From NCBI GenBank assembly GCA_964036045.1, contig OZ038382.1, positions 10,034,235 through 10,098,234 of the forward strand: DNA of 64,000 nucleotides. Direction: 5' to 3'. The notes under the pieces are model-generated. The model searched no databases. It was not told the origin of the DNA and saw only the letters and a program-made list of their open reading frames with translations. A program made the translations under genes and the position numbers. Shown in pieces: positions 39,973 through 51,639 of this stretch (within the stretch, counting starts at the first letter, position 1; every line of letters starts with the position of its first letter). This DNA is from Eutreptiella sp. 'Long Island Sound 2002' (taxonomy: Eukaryota; Euglenozoa; Euglenophyceae; Eutreptiales; Eutreptiaceae).

Positions 39973-41733
39973 CAGCTCATTGGAGGGAACGCTACTGATG
40001 GTCGACGACAGGACCCGGTTCAGTCCAGGCTACAATTGGTCAGGATTCGCTGAGCGAGTGCGCACTGGATGCAATATCACCGGCTGGCACAGTATGAACC
40101 CCTCTGCCCCTGGTCGCGTGGCAGAGCGGCGAAAAAAAGAGGCTGCCTCCAGGTAGGTAAGCCTTGATATTGCAACCTGTGCTTTGCGTGACCCAAAGAT
40201 GTGAGTTCATTCAGCACTGAAATGCGATTCGAAATTCTTGGATCATCAAAACCGTCGCTCCGGAGCTCAAGTTCTGGTTCCTACACCTGCGGGTAGGCAG
40301 CGGAAATGGGGCCGAATCTATGGAATTCCAGTATTGGGACAAAGCACATCTGCACGTGGCAAGGAGAAGATCTGGATGTGAGGGAAAAAGTTGGCACTGG
40401 GAACTGCAGGGGCAGAAAGGGTAGAAAGACGCACCTGGACGGACGTACATGTGACAGCAAGCCAAACAGAAAACTTAGCGGCCACACAACACAGGGACCT
40501 ACAACAGTCCAACCACAACTATCGTGTTCTACTGCAACAAGAAGGCTGTTCCGGAAGTTTGGGGGCTGAGAATTATTGACGGGTCAATTACAGGCAGTGT
40601 GCTTTGGCCATAGATCAGGGATGGCCGCTGCCCTCCAGAATGACTCTGGCATCCACATTAGTACGACAGGTCTAAAACGCAGCGAAGCCGCGGCACAGGT
40701 TGTCCAAGCTGTCCAGCAAGGCGCCATGAGGTGCCGTCATCAATTGTGCGTGCTATCCATCAAGGCGCTGTTAGGTGCCCGCACCGGTTAGGGGCTGAGG
40801 CCAGAGGCGGGTTTTTAGACCACATCCGGCCTCGTCTTGATTCCCCTCCCTCCGCTCCAAGGGCAGTGTACTTTGGACAAGCGGTGCTTGGCCCCAAGAA
40901 AAGGCATTTTCAAAGCAAACAGCAGGATTGCAGCATGGCATCATCATTGCGTTGAACTGCAAGGCTCAATCCCACTACAGCCCCATTGCCAGTGGGATAC
41001 AGCGGAAGACCGTGCAACCAGAGCTTTCGGCGAGTCCCCTCAGATACCACAAACAGCCCGTCTAGTCGGCCCTCTATCGTCACAACACGCAGAGTGAGAC
41101 CCTGGCAACCGTTCCCTGCCCGTCTTGCAGAAGGGAAGTCTGGGTCTAAAATTGACACGGTCCAAACACCTGCTGTACCCTGGACACAGCCATACGGCTC
41201 AAAGACAAATCAACGTGGCACACATACTCAAAGAGAGCTATATATGTGTTGTGTTGAAGGGGCAATGACCCACTGCATCCGAAAACACGCAATGAACAGA
41301 GCCCCTGGCTGTGCAGACTGCACACCATATCCCAAGAGAGCGCCCTCGTCGACCATGCCGACTTTGCAGACCTTTGCGTGCCCTTGTCTGGGGCAGTGTC
41401 TACCTTTTCTCAGGATGCTCAGGTCTTATAATAACACGCACACTGTACCTTGGACAGAACATCGTGCGCATCCCCATTGTCGTCCCATTATGTGATCCAC
41501 TGATCCAAGTCCATAGCAAGCAGAAAAAAACGTCCACATGTATCTGTACTATTCCGCCACACATCAATTCGCACACCAACCCCCTCATCAACCCTCGCAT
41601 CAACCGTCGTGTCAGCCCTTCTATCGATGCTTCTTCCTGGGGACAAAGTATGTACAAGGGAGGCAGCGCCTCAGAGCCACAATTTTCACATCCAAGGTGG
41701 ATTTTTAGTTCAGCCTGAATGGACGAAGCACAG
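39973..41733. other. non-genic stretch
   Basis: No supported gene. A minus-strand open segment around 40910-41130 (containing LTLRVVTIEGRLDGLFVVSE) has a protein-like hydrophobic pattern, but no splice partners or homology could be established. Confidence 0.4.
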
Positions 41734-42057
41734 GGGGCGCGCCGTGCGCTGTGCGAAAAGTAGGCTATTTTGGACCCATCTTCCGCGATGGCCAAGGTGA
41801 CACAGTAACTACTGTGTTCCCATGCACAGGGCTACTCAGCTTCCTACTCAGTCCAAAAACTCAGATAATGAATGAAACCAAACTATATTTCCCACTCAAA
41901 ATGCCAGATTGCTGTCTAAATCTGCTGTTTTTGCGTTGTGGACGTAGCGCCCCTGGTGCTGGGTGGTTTTCAGGGTGGTCACGGGGAAGCTTACTTGCTA
42001 ATGGGCGCTGTGTGCGCACTGTGCGCGCGCTGTGCCCGCGCTGTGCAGAAACGCCCC
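41734..42057. mobile_element. DNA-transposon-like element, family member 3
   Basis: A 324-bp element flanked by perfect 5-bp duplications CACAG (41729-41733 and 42058-42062). Its ends read GGGGCGCGCCGTGCG on the left and, on the other strand, GGGGCGTTTCTGC on the right. Before the right end lie about four 11-bp units close to CGCTGTGCCCG (42005-42048); a shorter version (GCCGTGCGCTGTGCG) follows the left end. The duplication is the reverse complement of the CTGTG duplicated by member 1. It is too short to encode a transposase. Confidence 0.75.
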
Positions 42058-42397
42058 CACAGTGCAGGCAAGGCAAAGCTCAGGTTAGATAACTTCATCG
42101 TCGCATGAGGTCACGAAGGAATCACACGAGCACTGCAGACAGCGCCCAACAGCGCAGACCCCACATTTCTGGAATTCGCTACCTGACTCCTCGCTGGCAA
42201 ACTCAGACATTTTCACGTCCGTTTGCCAACACTTGGATTGACAGCATGACGTCAGCGGACCAGGAGGTCGCACGCGCATGCAAGAGACCACAGGAATGTG
42301 GAAGGCACAAACAGGTTTCAAACAGACTTCTGGCGATCTCTCAATATCGTCTCACGCACGGTCGAACGTTTTTTGTTCCGCGGCCATGAATGACGCC

Positions 42398-45300
42398 TTA
42401 CGGCGACGCGATGAGCACATTGTCGAAATAGTGGTTGAGCAGGGCCTGGCACTCCTTCGTGGCACGGAGCAACGGCTCCTGCCCGGCCTCATCCTCCGCC
42501 TGCAGGATCTCTCCCAGAATGCCACCCTCCTTCGCCCGCTCTAGCACCACACGAGCACATTTCACAGCGTTGCTCTCCACCGCAATGTGTAGCAGCGTGG
42601 TCCGCATGGTCTTGCTGTTGGACTGGGTCGTCGCGCTGGTGATGAACTCCTGCAGGCGCTGCAGTTTTACAGCCTCATCCAGAAACGGCTCCAGAACCGC
42701 GTGATTGTTGCGGCGCACAGCCGGCGCCATGTAGGACTGCACAACCTCCTCCAGGTTCTCGTTGCGGCAGATGCCCCCAATGACCCCTTCCTGAGCGCTC
42801 AGGCGGGCGATCAATTGCACCTGGGGACAGTTGTGGCAGCTGTAGAGGGCTTTGGAGTAGCTGCAATGGGTTACGTAGGGCTATGCGTGGCAAAGAGGGT
42901 CATGAGAGAGCTGCAGTGGTCATGGATTGTCAGGTTGCAGAAGGGTGTAGACACAGGCACTGGCTACCAATAGAGGGGTATGGAGGGTTGCACAAGGCCC
43001 TCTGCAACACTCATCTAACCCTTACACGGTCTATCAGTTATGGAAAGAAGGTCAGTTCAGGCATGGGTCAATTATGAACAGCTGGGAATTTTTGTGGGAA
43101 TGACCCCGCCCCTCTTTCCCTCTACATTGGCACACAACCACATCATGTTCCACTTCTGACCACAAAAACCGTGGTCAGAAAACCCCGGAAAAACGACGGT
43201 CAGATGAACTCCCTGTGCTTAGATAAGGCCGTGCAATTCCATTTTCAGATTTGAAGCATGAACCAGAAATCAAGGAGATGATATCAGATGTGTTTTGGAG
43301 TGTTGCTTGTTATTTTCATAACCCCCCCCCCGACCCATACACACAGGTGATCTGCCCCTGGTCCCATTCAGCATCATGTCCTGTACCCCTGAACCACCAA
43401 CACGGACAAACTGGTTGTTTCTCAAGCTGATGGCAGCTTCCAAACATCAACTATTCACAATGAGAATGTTCCATTACAACCTGCTCTTGATCTGCCCCCC
43501 CCCCCTGCTCTAGAAGAAGGCATACACTCACGCAGTGACCCCACCCCACCTCTGGTTTTTTCGAGGCAAAACTGAAGTGATTTGCAGAAATCTAGTTCAG
43601 GGGCAGGCCATCCAGAATTTCCAGTATTCTCCCTCTTTCTCGCTTCGTCTCACATTAGGAAAGAGGTGAGTCAAATTGAAGTTCAAGTCTCAGAAGTCCA
43701 TCTCAAGAGATTCAGAGGATAGGCCAGCTGCACCCAAGGGGAACACACCCAGAAAACCCGACCACATGTGCCCTTGGCCAAAATGCACAACAGCCAGTTC
43801 CTTCACATCCGGGTGTGCTGGCCGCCCCTGTAGCGCCGGCTGCGCATCCACCTCCCATACACCCACACCCGTGCTTCCTATGTGGCAGGCCCAAGGAAAC
43901 CCCACAACACATGTACTTCCAGTGTATACGCTCCTGGCTCATGTGGCAACCCCTGCTGCAACTGATGTGGCATCTCTATCTCCCAATGGCAGATGGTGGG
44001 CGACGGTACGATTCCTGCAAGAGGCCAGGATGAACAGAGGATCTGGAGGATGCCTATACTCAACTCAGCATTTCTTTTATCAAATAGGGTAGCGACACAA
44101 CTGTACCATTGTGCGCTACCGTAACCATGGGAGGAGCGTTTCATCAGGGCACAGTGGGCCAAGGCGTGAAGTGGTCACAACACGCTGCCCGGCCTTAACC
44201 TTCCGGCCCCCCACCCCCCTGCACTGTAGAACACCACTCAGCATGACATCCGGGTCAACGGCCTGGCTGACCCAGCACACAAGCCAACATTGTGTGTGCC
44301 ATGCCACCCGCAGGGAGTCCTGGAACATTAATTTCAGAGAAATTCAGGAATACAGTTCACTTCAGTCCAACAAGCGGAGGGGGGCTACACAAGGGGCAAC
44401 GAGTTGACTGGAATGAGATTCATATTGGTTAACATACTTCCCGTGGCGATGGAGTCACATTGGATGCTGTCAGAACTATGATCATATGTTTGTAAGGAAA
44501 TGCAATGAACATGTTTAGACCAGTGCAAGACAAGACACCATACATGACATCATGTGAAAGGTTTGTGGAAGGGAAGGTTCACAGGAATTCGTTGAGCTTT
44601 GTGCGGCTTTTCTTTTCATGGTGCCAAGCACCATGAAAAGAAAAGCCTTGCTGCGGTAAAACAATTGTGTTGCCACTTTGTGCGCATTGTTTACATGGCA
44701 AATAGGGGGCTAGAAGTGGCAAGTAAGAGGGGAAATAGTTTATCTTAAGCAAGAATAATGCAAATATTTGCTCCGATAGCTTGTATACCATCCAACTTAA
44801 CCGAAGAAAAGTGGGCGGATTGAACAAAATGACCTTCAGAGCATTAAAACTGAAACATTCATAACTCGGGCCTATTGTTTTGGATTTTGATGAACCAAAA
44901 GCTAATTTTAATAAGTTTTTTATGCACTTTCACTTTTTGACGTCAAAAAGGCGGCGTCGATTGCTCAGCTTCGGAAAATGAAAGATTGGCACTGAAAAAT
45001 GCCTAAAATAGCAGTACAGCAAAAAACCGCTTCTGCGGCGGTATTTGCCCTCAAAAATCATTTATAAATCAGGTCTCGGAGCTAGATTTTGTGGCTGGTA
45101 TTTAATCTTGTGTTTGGACAGGCCTTTTGGAGAGTGTGCCGACATACGGCCAGATCGCTGTCGCATGTGCTGTCAAATAATTAATTTCAGATCACAATTT
45201 CTTTAGATTTGAGGCCTGTAGCTTTGATATAGTGCTATTTGGTACCTCAACTTTGCCAGAGCATCTTCAGATCTCATCCCCAGCTTATCCACAATTAGTG

Positions 45301-46695
45301 GATGCAAATGTCAAATAGTCAAACTTGTGAAGCTACTAACTTTCCAAAACGGGTATAATTCATAAAAACAAATGGTAGTATGTTAATCAGCACATCGAGG
45401 CGGTCATTTTGAGGGGCTGTCTTGGTGGTTTTTAAGGTATGTTTCATTTTGACGCGCGGCCCGTATAAAATGGTTTCAGGAGGAGTTTTTAGAGGGGGGG
45501 CGGGTCCCCATTCCCCGACCTTCCACAAAAACAGCCCCCCATGGGGGGGGGGGGGGGATTGAACAAGCATCCAATCCCAGAACCTGGAAGTGTGCGCATT
45601 ACCCTCTTTGTGCTTTCTCAGCCCCCCCCAAAAAAAAAATTCAGCTTGGCAGTCCCCGCAAAATGGATGGAAATTTTGTGATGAGCTGCAGGGTATTGTA
45701 AAGAAATGGACTTGAAGGATTTCAAGAAATTCAGTGATCAGTGATGTCAGTGAATGAATTTGAAATTGCATGCACTGTAAATTGCTCGCCATTGGCGGTC
45801 CCTTCAGATACCCTAACTCCCTATAACATCTCACTAGACCCCTTAGGCACCTTTTACAACCCTCTACAACAGCTTCTATGTGCGTTCCCTTTGCAGTCTT
45901 AGCAACTCTTCAGAACCCTCCGCAGCCTTTGCTTGCACGTTTGAGCCCTCTGCAACTCCCTTGAAGAATAGGCAACATTTGGCAGCCTCCTACTGCCCTC
46001 TCATGACGCCCTCTGACAGAGTTGTACAATCCTCCAGTGTGCCACAGTGTGATGCAGCCGAGGCCTTTTGTCAGTGAACAACCTGCAATCCACCATGCAG
46101 GCCTTAGAAGCCACTCTCACAGCATGGATACTAAGCTGACCACTGGCACAACCAACAACAACCAAACAAAGAGGCACCACCAAAAATGTAGATGGGCTGG
46201 TGAGTTTTCTTTGCCTGTATCAACCCCCCCCTCCCCCTTGTGCAACGACAATTGTTGTTTCACCGTTTGGCCACAGGGTGGTCGCAAGACAGTTGTACGG
46301 GCAACGTGGCGGCAAATCTGAGCTGCACAATTTTCCATGCTGACACACCCCGAAATCCGTGGGGGGTTGTAAAAGGTGGTCAGCATGACAGGGTTACAAC
46401 AGTGGTATGGTTCAGGACGATTGAGGATTGAAGAGGGCTGTAGAGGATAAAAGAGATGCACCGTGGCGGTGCTGTCACACAGCCCGACGACAACGTACTG
46501 CAAAGGGGTGATGAAATTCTTGGACTTGTAGCCGCGCTCGATGCTGGGCTTCTCCAGGTACTTGCGGCGTGCATCCTTGGACAGGTTCAGCAGCGACTTC
46601 TGATATTCGGACCACTGGCCGCGGTTGAGTTGCTGATTCAATTCCTTTGCCTGATTGGCCCCCATATGGAACAGGTAGGTCTCAAGATCAAGCCG
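42398..46695 (-). CDS. ankyrin-repeat-like protein, partial gene model
   Basis: Two exons are clear. The upstream exon is 46462-46695: acceptor GGTCACAG before it, donor CCACG/GTGCAT after it. The last exon is 42398-42820: acceptor GTCCCCAG, stop TAA. Both junctions are in phase 0 and the joined frame reads GLCDSTATVQLIARLSAQ. Together they give at least 218 residues. Three segments resemble ankyrin helices: TPLQYVVVGLCDSTATVQLI, TTLLHIAVESNAVKCARVVL and AGQEPLLRATKECQALL. The repeats are degenerate and lack the full TPLH consensus, so the family call is moderate. The intron between them is 3641 bp and holds repeat R3, a retroelement fragment and a hairpin. An in-frame ATG exists at 46665, but the frame stays open upstream, so a 5' exon may be missing. 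A scaffold role is the usual one for such proteins; nothing specific is visible. Confidence 0.6.
43065..43230. repeat. dispersed repeat R3, copy 1
   Basis: Member of a roughly 200-bp family with TTTCCCTCTACA, a GACCACAAAAACCGTGGTC-type stretch, AAAACGACGGTCAGA, and a right end close to GTGCTTAGATAAGGCCGTGC. It lies in the ankyrin-gene intron, with the same orientation as the other copies. Confidence 0.65.
43730..44010 (+). pseudogene. possible non-LTR retrotransposon C-terminal fragment
   Basis: The plus-strand frame contains HPCFLCGRPKETPQHMYFQC followed by IRSWLMW. The spacing CxxC-x8-H-x4-C and the following Trp resemble the cysteine/histidine motif found after the reverse transcriptase domain of many LINE elements. 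No reverse transcriptase motif is present and the frame is short, so this would be a decayed 3' fragment. The assignment rests on the motif alone. Confidence 0.35.
44605..44647. repeat. perfect 20-bp inverted repeat (hairpin)
   Basis: Arms 44605-44624 and 44628-44647 are perfect reverse complements (GGCTTTTCTTTTCATGGTGC) separated by CAA. It lies at the edge of an AT-richer region (44650-45310), inside the ankyrin-gene intron. It could be a small-RNA precursor, a mobile-element tip or a replication-born snapback; sequence does not decide. Confidence 0.9.
44650..45310. other. AT-rich intronic stretch without recognisable features
   Basis: Visibly more AT-rich than its neighbours and containing no long open frame, simple repeat or known motif beyond the adjacent hairpin. 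Confidence 0.5.
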
Positions 46696-48033
46696 CTGTG
46701 ACCAGGTTACTACAATAATGCAGCCATTGTGGGGATATTCCTAAACAGAGATGGGGATAGGTGAAATGGGCTGTTTAAGGCCATGGCCTACAGCAGCATC
46801 ACAATCTGAATACCAACCAACATGCCGCAGGCCCACAGGAAAAAGACTATATGAGGCAATCTTTACGGATCCTAAAATGAGCCGGTTGGCATCGATTGCC
46901 ACACATCTCCAAATTGTGCCCCTACTTTTAGCCTATAGATTTAGCACCCCATGAGGGCCGGAACCTGTAACAATGGGTGGCCCGGATGCCTTTTAGTCTA
47001 GTGGGGTGCTTTGTCAAAAAGCCTTGCCCAAAGCGGTCCTCTTGGGAGAGAAAACTTACCGACATTTTTGCAAGTTGGGGTGGTCTGTCGCTTGGGAAAA
47101 CATCTTTGTTCAGCAACTGAGAAACGGAGGATACATCCACTGCACAATTGCTGGGTCCGAGGTTGAAGAGTCCTAACGCAGCAGATATCTCCAAGCGTTG
47201 TAAAATGGTACCCACCATTGCCCAATGACCATACATCCGCCTCAGGGGTTGGGGCAGTAAGGGAAAGATAAAAAAGCTCATTGCGTCTAGTTGGGGCAAG
47301 CCAGCAATTGGACAACAACTTGTGGCCAGCACCACTAATTTGCATCTCCTTTTGGTACCATGGATTCTGCAGTTGGTAGTGGTGATGCTGCCATAACGAT
47401 TGTTGGGCTATGGTGTGCGGCACACGATTACCCCTACAGCTACCCAGCCCAATGTATCATAATGTATGTGAGGCGCAAAGCGTCGAAACATAGGTGAGGC
47501 CTAACCACACCAAACTATAGGTTGGGTGGGGGGCGGGAGGGAATGTTGAGTTGGGGCAGGCAATTTGGTGCATACCATCGAAGTGTCCAATTAGTCCTTG
47601 CTTGAGTTGGCCAACCCAATTCTAGCCATCTAGATTGGGGATGCATTGTGGATGGTGATGCAATTGGCACCAACGCCATGGAAGATTGTGGCCCAGTGCT
47701 TGTGCCTGGACATGCTCCTTAGCTTGAACCATGAAAGAAATTTCTTTGGAAGCCCCACTCTCCAAGTGGTTATTGCATATCTCTCAGGGACATTCGGTAT
47801 GCGCCAACATGGTGGGGTTTGGCATTTTTCCTGGGTTTTGTGAACTTTTGGTCCAATGCGCCAAAATTTCGTCTCTTTGGGGGGGGGGGTATGTGTATAC
47901 TTTTCGAAATCTGTGAGAAAAGGCCGTTTCAGAAATGTATGGGTTGGAGGGGGGTAGATGGTCACATTTTTGAGCAAATGGAGCTGCAAATTGGAGGATA
48001 CACAAGACGGAGCAATGCTCAGGGGGTCACTGA

Positions 48034-48467
48034 TTATTCTGAATCCGAATCGTCCTCATTGTCGCCCCCTTCCACAAGAGCAGGGACCCCGTTGGGGCAC
48101 ACATCCCCCTGCTTGTGAATTCGAACATATTTTTTCAGTCTTTCCCAATCCTGCAGCCTGCATGCCTTGACTGGCACCCACCCTGTGTTGGGAGGCATGG
48201 CCCACAGACCGTCAGTTGTGCGGTGGACAGAATCTGGTGTTCCTCGTGAGTGGATGCAGGTTGCTGCGGACCGGCTGTACGAGGCCTTTTTGCTGTGCTC
48301 AGGGATATCTGACGAGTAACCTGCACCCAGTTTGCACCGCCAGAGCATGCTCTTTTCCGAACCAGAGGTTTCTGGGGTGCATCTGGGGATGCAACAGCAC
48401 GTGGCGTGAATTTGTATGCGGACATGGCTGCCTGTTGACAACACCAGGCAGAAAGCAACGCCGGCAC
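48034..48467 (-). CDS. possible gene 3' end with acidic tail, unrecognised
   Basis: One minus-strand frame ends at TAA (48034) with GWVPVKACRLQDWERLKKYV, a basic stretch, and a very acidic tail (EGGDNEDDSDSE). A second frame just upstream, opening at an ATG near 48425, reads MSAYKFTPRAVASPDAPQ and KPLVRKRACSGG. They could be joined by a short intron (for example donor GGCG/GTGCAA near 48332 and acceptor CCGCAG near 48266), giving a compact nuclear-type basic/acidic protein, but the junction is not certain. No family is recognised. Confidence 0.3.
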
Positions 48468-49011
48468 TGTCCAAAAAGAACGAAAATCTCAAACATGTCA
48501 TCAGTCCAGCATGCAGACCTGGGTGTTCCGAATAGCCCTTTTCAAGGGCTTTCCGAATATACCCCACATACCCCTACCAAAACACTCAGTGGGCACAAAT
48601 GAGGCAACAATGGCAGCGACACCCGGAAACCCACCGAGTTGGCGCAATTCTCAACGTCCCCGAGAGATATACCCCCACCCCCTTGTGCAAGCACGGCCGC
48701 AGTCTCAAAAGTCAGGGCAAAACGGCGGTTCAACGCCCACCCCGTGCTTAGACAAGGCCGTGCATGCGCGCGACACATGTGACAGCAAAGCACGCGCGGG
48801 CCTCAAACCTTACACAAAGCATCGTACAATGCACAAGCAACTCTTCAAATATTCTGCTTATCCTTATTCACTGCCTGGGGCATCGGGTGGATCGGGTTCA
48901 AATGGATGTAGTTGTCCCCATGACGAGAGGGACCAATAATAGTGGCAGACGCATGTTCCCCAGTGCTCCAAACGTACGTGACAGCCATGCCGGGAATAAC
49001 ATTGTTAGCCA

Positions 49012-49216
49012 TGGCTGAAATTCACATCAGAACAAACAGCATGGGGTGGCAATGTGTGGTACAATTTTGTTATGAACATAATGCACCATCACAGACATGA
49101 CTGAGCCCCTCTGTCTCTGTAAAAGCGCTCTACAAACACCCAATCCTCCATTCTGGACCACAAAAACAGTGGTCCCAAAATTTCCTCAAAACGGCGGTTA
49201 GACAAGGCCGTGCACC
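49012..49216. repeat. dispersed repeat R3, copy 2
   Basis: Begins CATGGCTGAAATTCACATC, has GGACCACAAAAACAGTGGTCC in the middle, and ends AAAACGGCGGTTAGACAAGG plus CCGTGC. Aligns along its length with 54468-54686. A short piece of the same right end also occurs at 48712-48790. Confidence 0.65.
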
Positions 49217-49271
49217 CCTGTACCCAGGAGGTAGGGGGGGATTTGGCAAAAAGCCTCGGTATCAGGTTTTT

Positions 49272-49715
49272 TGCCTTTGGCGGTGCCTGTTGGCCTCTCA
49301 CCACTGCTCATTCTGACCCTCTGTGGGTCCGAACGTGTTTTGGTTGTGTCAATGGAGCCCCTGGATGACTTGTCCTGTTTGACTACTCCAGGGTCAGCCG
49401 TCCCAGAGACGGCCTGCCGCCCGTGCCGTTGACCAGGTGCATCCAGATGCACACTCCGAGTCCATGCTGGGTTTGCCGACTCCAGCACTGACTTGTGCGC
49501 GCTGGGGTGTGCATCTGCAGGATAATTTTCCTGACAGGGGCTTCTAACAACCACAATGATTCTTTCCCTGTTGTCCTTTCCTTTGCCTCCTTCTGCGCTC
49601 CGCACCATTTTTGGCGAGCACGGTCTGCCCTGCCCTGTTATCTCCCCTTGTTCGTCCCTTTCCCAATGCCCAGTTTCCTCTGGGCCCTCCCTATTCTTCT
49701 GCCCTGGGGGGCATT
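49272..49715. repeat. dispersed repeat R2, copy 2
   Basis: Near-identical partner of 34378-34812, same orientation, lying about 15 kb away and immediately right of an R3 copy. Confidence 0.85.
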
Positions 49716-50026
49716 GGGTGGTCAGGGGGGTCCTGTCCTGTTCTGCTCAGGCATGTCAAATCCATAACAACAAGGGCCGTACTTCAGGACTGCCCGAAAA
49801 ATTGTGTGTTTGGTGGTGTTGGCGTTTGTGACATTGTTGTTGGTAGTGTTGTTGGTGGCGGTGTTGTTGGTTTACTCAGTCACAAGCGGTCAACGCTCAG
49901 TGTTACAAATTTGTACTCAGCTTTCTTCCCTTTCCCACAAGGAGCAGCGTGCCCAGGTCCCTCCAGAACGTATCTAATAGACAAATGCATCCAAATCTTG
50001 GGAGGACACCACTCAGATGCCAGACG

Positions 50027-50028
<2 letters not shown>

Positions 50029-50087
<59 letters not shown>
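50029..50087. repeat. (GA)n microsatellite
   Basis: Close to 29 consecutive GA dinucleotides. Confidence 0.95.
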
Positions 50088-50091
<4 letters not shown>

Positions 50092-50545
50092 CGGAGACGC
50101 AGACAGAAAGAAAGCGGAGATTGGGTTACTTGCCGCATGGGCCCACAATGATGCTGGTTTCAAGGGTGGAATACTGAATTTCAGCATCAATCCTTGCACA
50201 GCCTCATCTGCACGTGACTCTGAGGGTCAGGTTGCTCTCAGGTATATTGACCCTGTCCACTTCTGCATAGTGTCCCTGGCACCGCTGCAGCACATGGTCT
50301 ATGTTGGCGCACTGAAATTCCCTTTTCGCCTTTCATCTCCTTTGCTGCGGCCCCTGCTGCCCTCTGGTGCCTCTGCAACAAAGCAGAGGTAGAACCGGTA
50401 GCTTTGTGCCGAATCTGCAGACATGCATGCGGCCAATAAGCAAAGCATCCGCTGCTGCCAAAACCAGTTCCTCCGAAACTCCCGATCATTTAAAAGCTGT
50501 TCAGGAACGGCGATTGGCAGAGACTCTGCAGCTTCCATCCCCCTT

Positions 50546-51079
50546 TCACAGTTCATCGTGTGACAGCTGTGGCACATCGCTCACAGAGTCTTCAATAATG
50601 TCACAATTGGGGTCACCTTTGTGCCCCCCCATCTCTTCTTCAATTGCGCACAAGCGCTTGTTCTCAATCATGGATCTGAAAGCCCCACCTGCATACTTCA
50701 CCATGATATCCTTCTCCTTCACTGGGTGGACGTATTTAATCATTTTCCCCTCTGAGAAAACTGCAAGAAATGGCACCTCCGAAATGTCAAGGCGGGATCG
50801 CAGCATGCAGTCTGTGGTGAGTTTCACTGTTGCCACCTTGGTAACACCATCCAGCTCTGCTGCAACTTCATCCAAGGTGCCTTCAATCGTGCGACACTCC
50901 TCACACCCCTCTTCCTGAAACAAAACGAACCAATCACCAGAAGCACCAGAGGCTGCTCTGACCACATCCTCAAACTCAGTGTGGTCCAGCTTCACCACTG
51001 GGCTTGCGCTGGCAGTTGAAGTGACGTGCCACACAAGTGCCGAAAGGGTCACAATTGCAGCAGCGAGGCAGCAATGCAT
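50546..51079 (-). CDS. ER-lumenal thioredoxin-domain protein with HDEL
   Basis: A single-exon frame encodes 177 residues. ATG at 51079 gives a standard signal peptide (basic-poor n-region, apolar core LAAAIVTLSALVW, likely cleavage after TASA at residue 25). An in-frame ATG at 51154 would add 25 residues and mask this, so I prefer 51079. A thioredoxin fold follows: WFVLFQEEGCEECR with CEEC at residues 59-62 in the redox-active position, and the conserved cis-proline region SEVPFLAVF (P103). The chain ends SHDEL, the classical ER-retrieval signal. It should act as a small disulfide oxidoreductase or isomerase in the ER lumen; CEEC differs from the CGHC of protein disulfide isomerase, so substrate and redox potential are open. 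Stop TGA at 50546. Confidence 0.88.
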   Translation of the reverse strand: MHCCLAAAIVTLSALVWHVTSTASASPVVKLDHTEFEDVVRAASGASGDWFVLFQEEGCEECRTIEGTLDEVAAELDGVTKVATVKLTTDCMLRSRLDISEVPFLAVFSEGKMIKYVHPVKEKDIMVKYAGGAFRSMIENKRLCAIEEEMGGHKGDPNCDIIEDSVSDVPQLSHDEL

Positions 51080-51639
51080 TCCACCAAAACAAAACACAGC
51101 ACCTGTGATGGGCAGGCGTACAGGACAAATGCCTGGAGCATGAACACACAGCATTATTTCTCAGGCCCCACGTCTGGGTAGAATTAAGGCATTTCCTGTC
51201 AGCCAAGAAAGATCAAAAAACGGCGTTTTGAAAGCAACAAAGTTTGATATCGCAAATGTAAAATTACACAATGCAAATTGCTTGTCTTGGCCGGAATTGC
51301 GTAGGACGCTTTGGGAATGAACAACTGGGGTCTGTGCAATAACACTTTTCGTTCAAAAAAAAAAAAGCTCCAAAAATAAGCCAATTTGTCAATGACTCAA
51401 CCAAAACAAGGCCAAAAATTGTTATTGCTATTCAATTGTTATTGTTATTCCATTGAAGAGCACTGCATAGCTACTTTGTTCTGCAATTCAAGAACGTCCA
51501 GGTTTCAGAATTTATTATGGCAATGGCATGCAGGAGGGGTGGCAGTCGGCACCAACACTTAATGTAACCCCCCCCCATCCAAACTACCACCAAATACCAA
51601 AATAATATGGTCCCTACATTTGGTGTAGCTTGGACGAAC

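Noticed and set aside
47190-47240. Protein-kinase-like peptide PEADVWSLGN on the minus strand
   Set aside because: Attractive, with a good polypyrimidine acceptor before it, but only about eight residues match and no other kinase motif is found nearby.
49797-49870. GTTGTTGGTGG-type run near 49.8 kb as a separate repeat family
   Set aside because: Short GTTGGTGTTG low-complexity sequence without further copies.
50299-50577. Open frame MEAAESLPIAVPEQ just after the HDEL gene
   Set aside because: Begins eight bases past the thioredoxin stop with no splice support; likely part of its 3' untranslated region.
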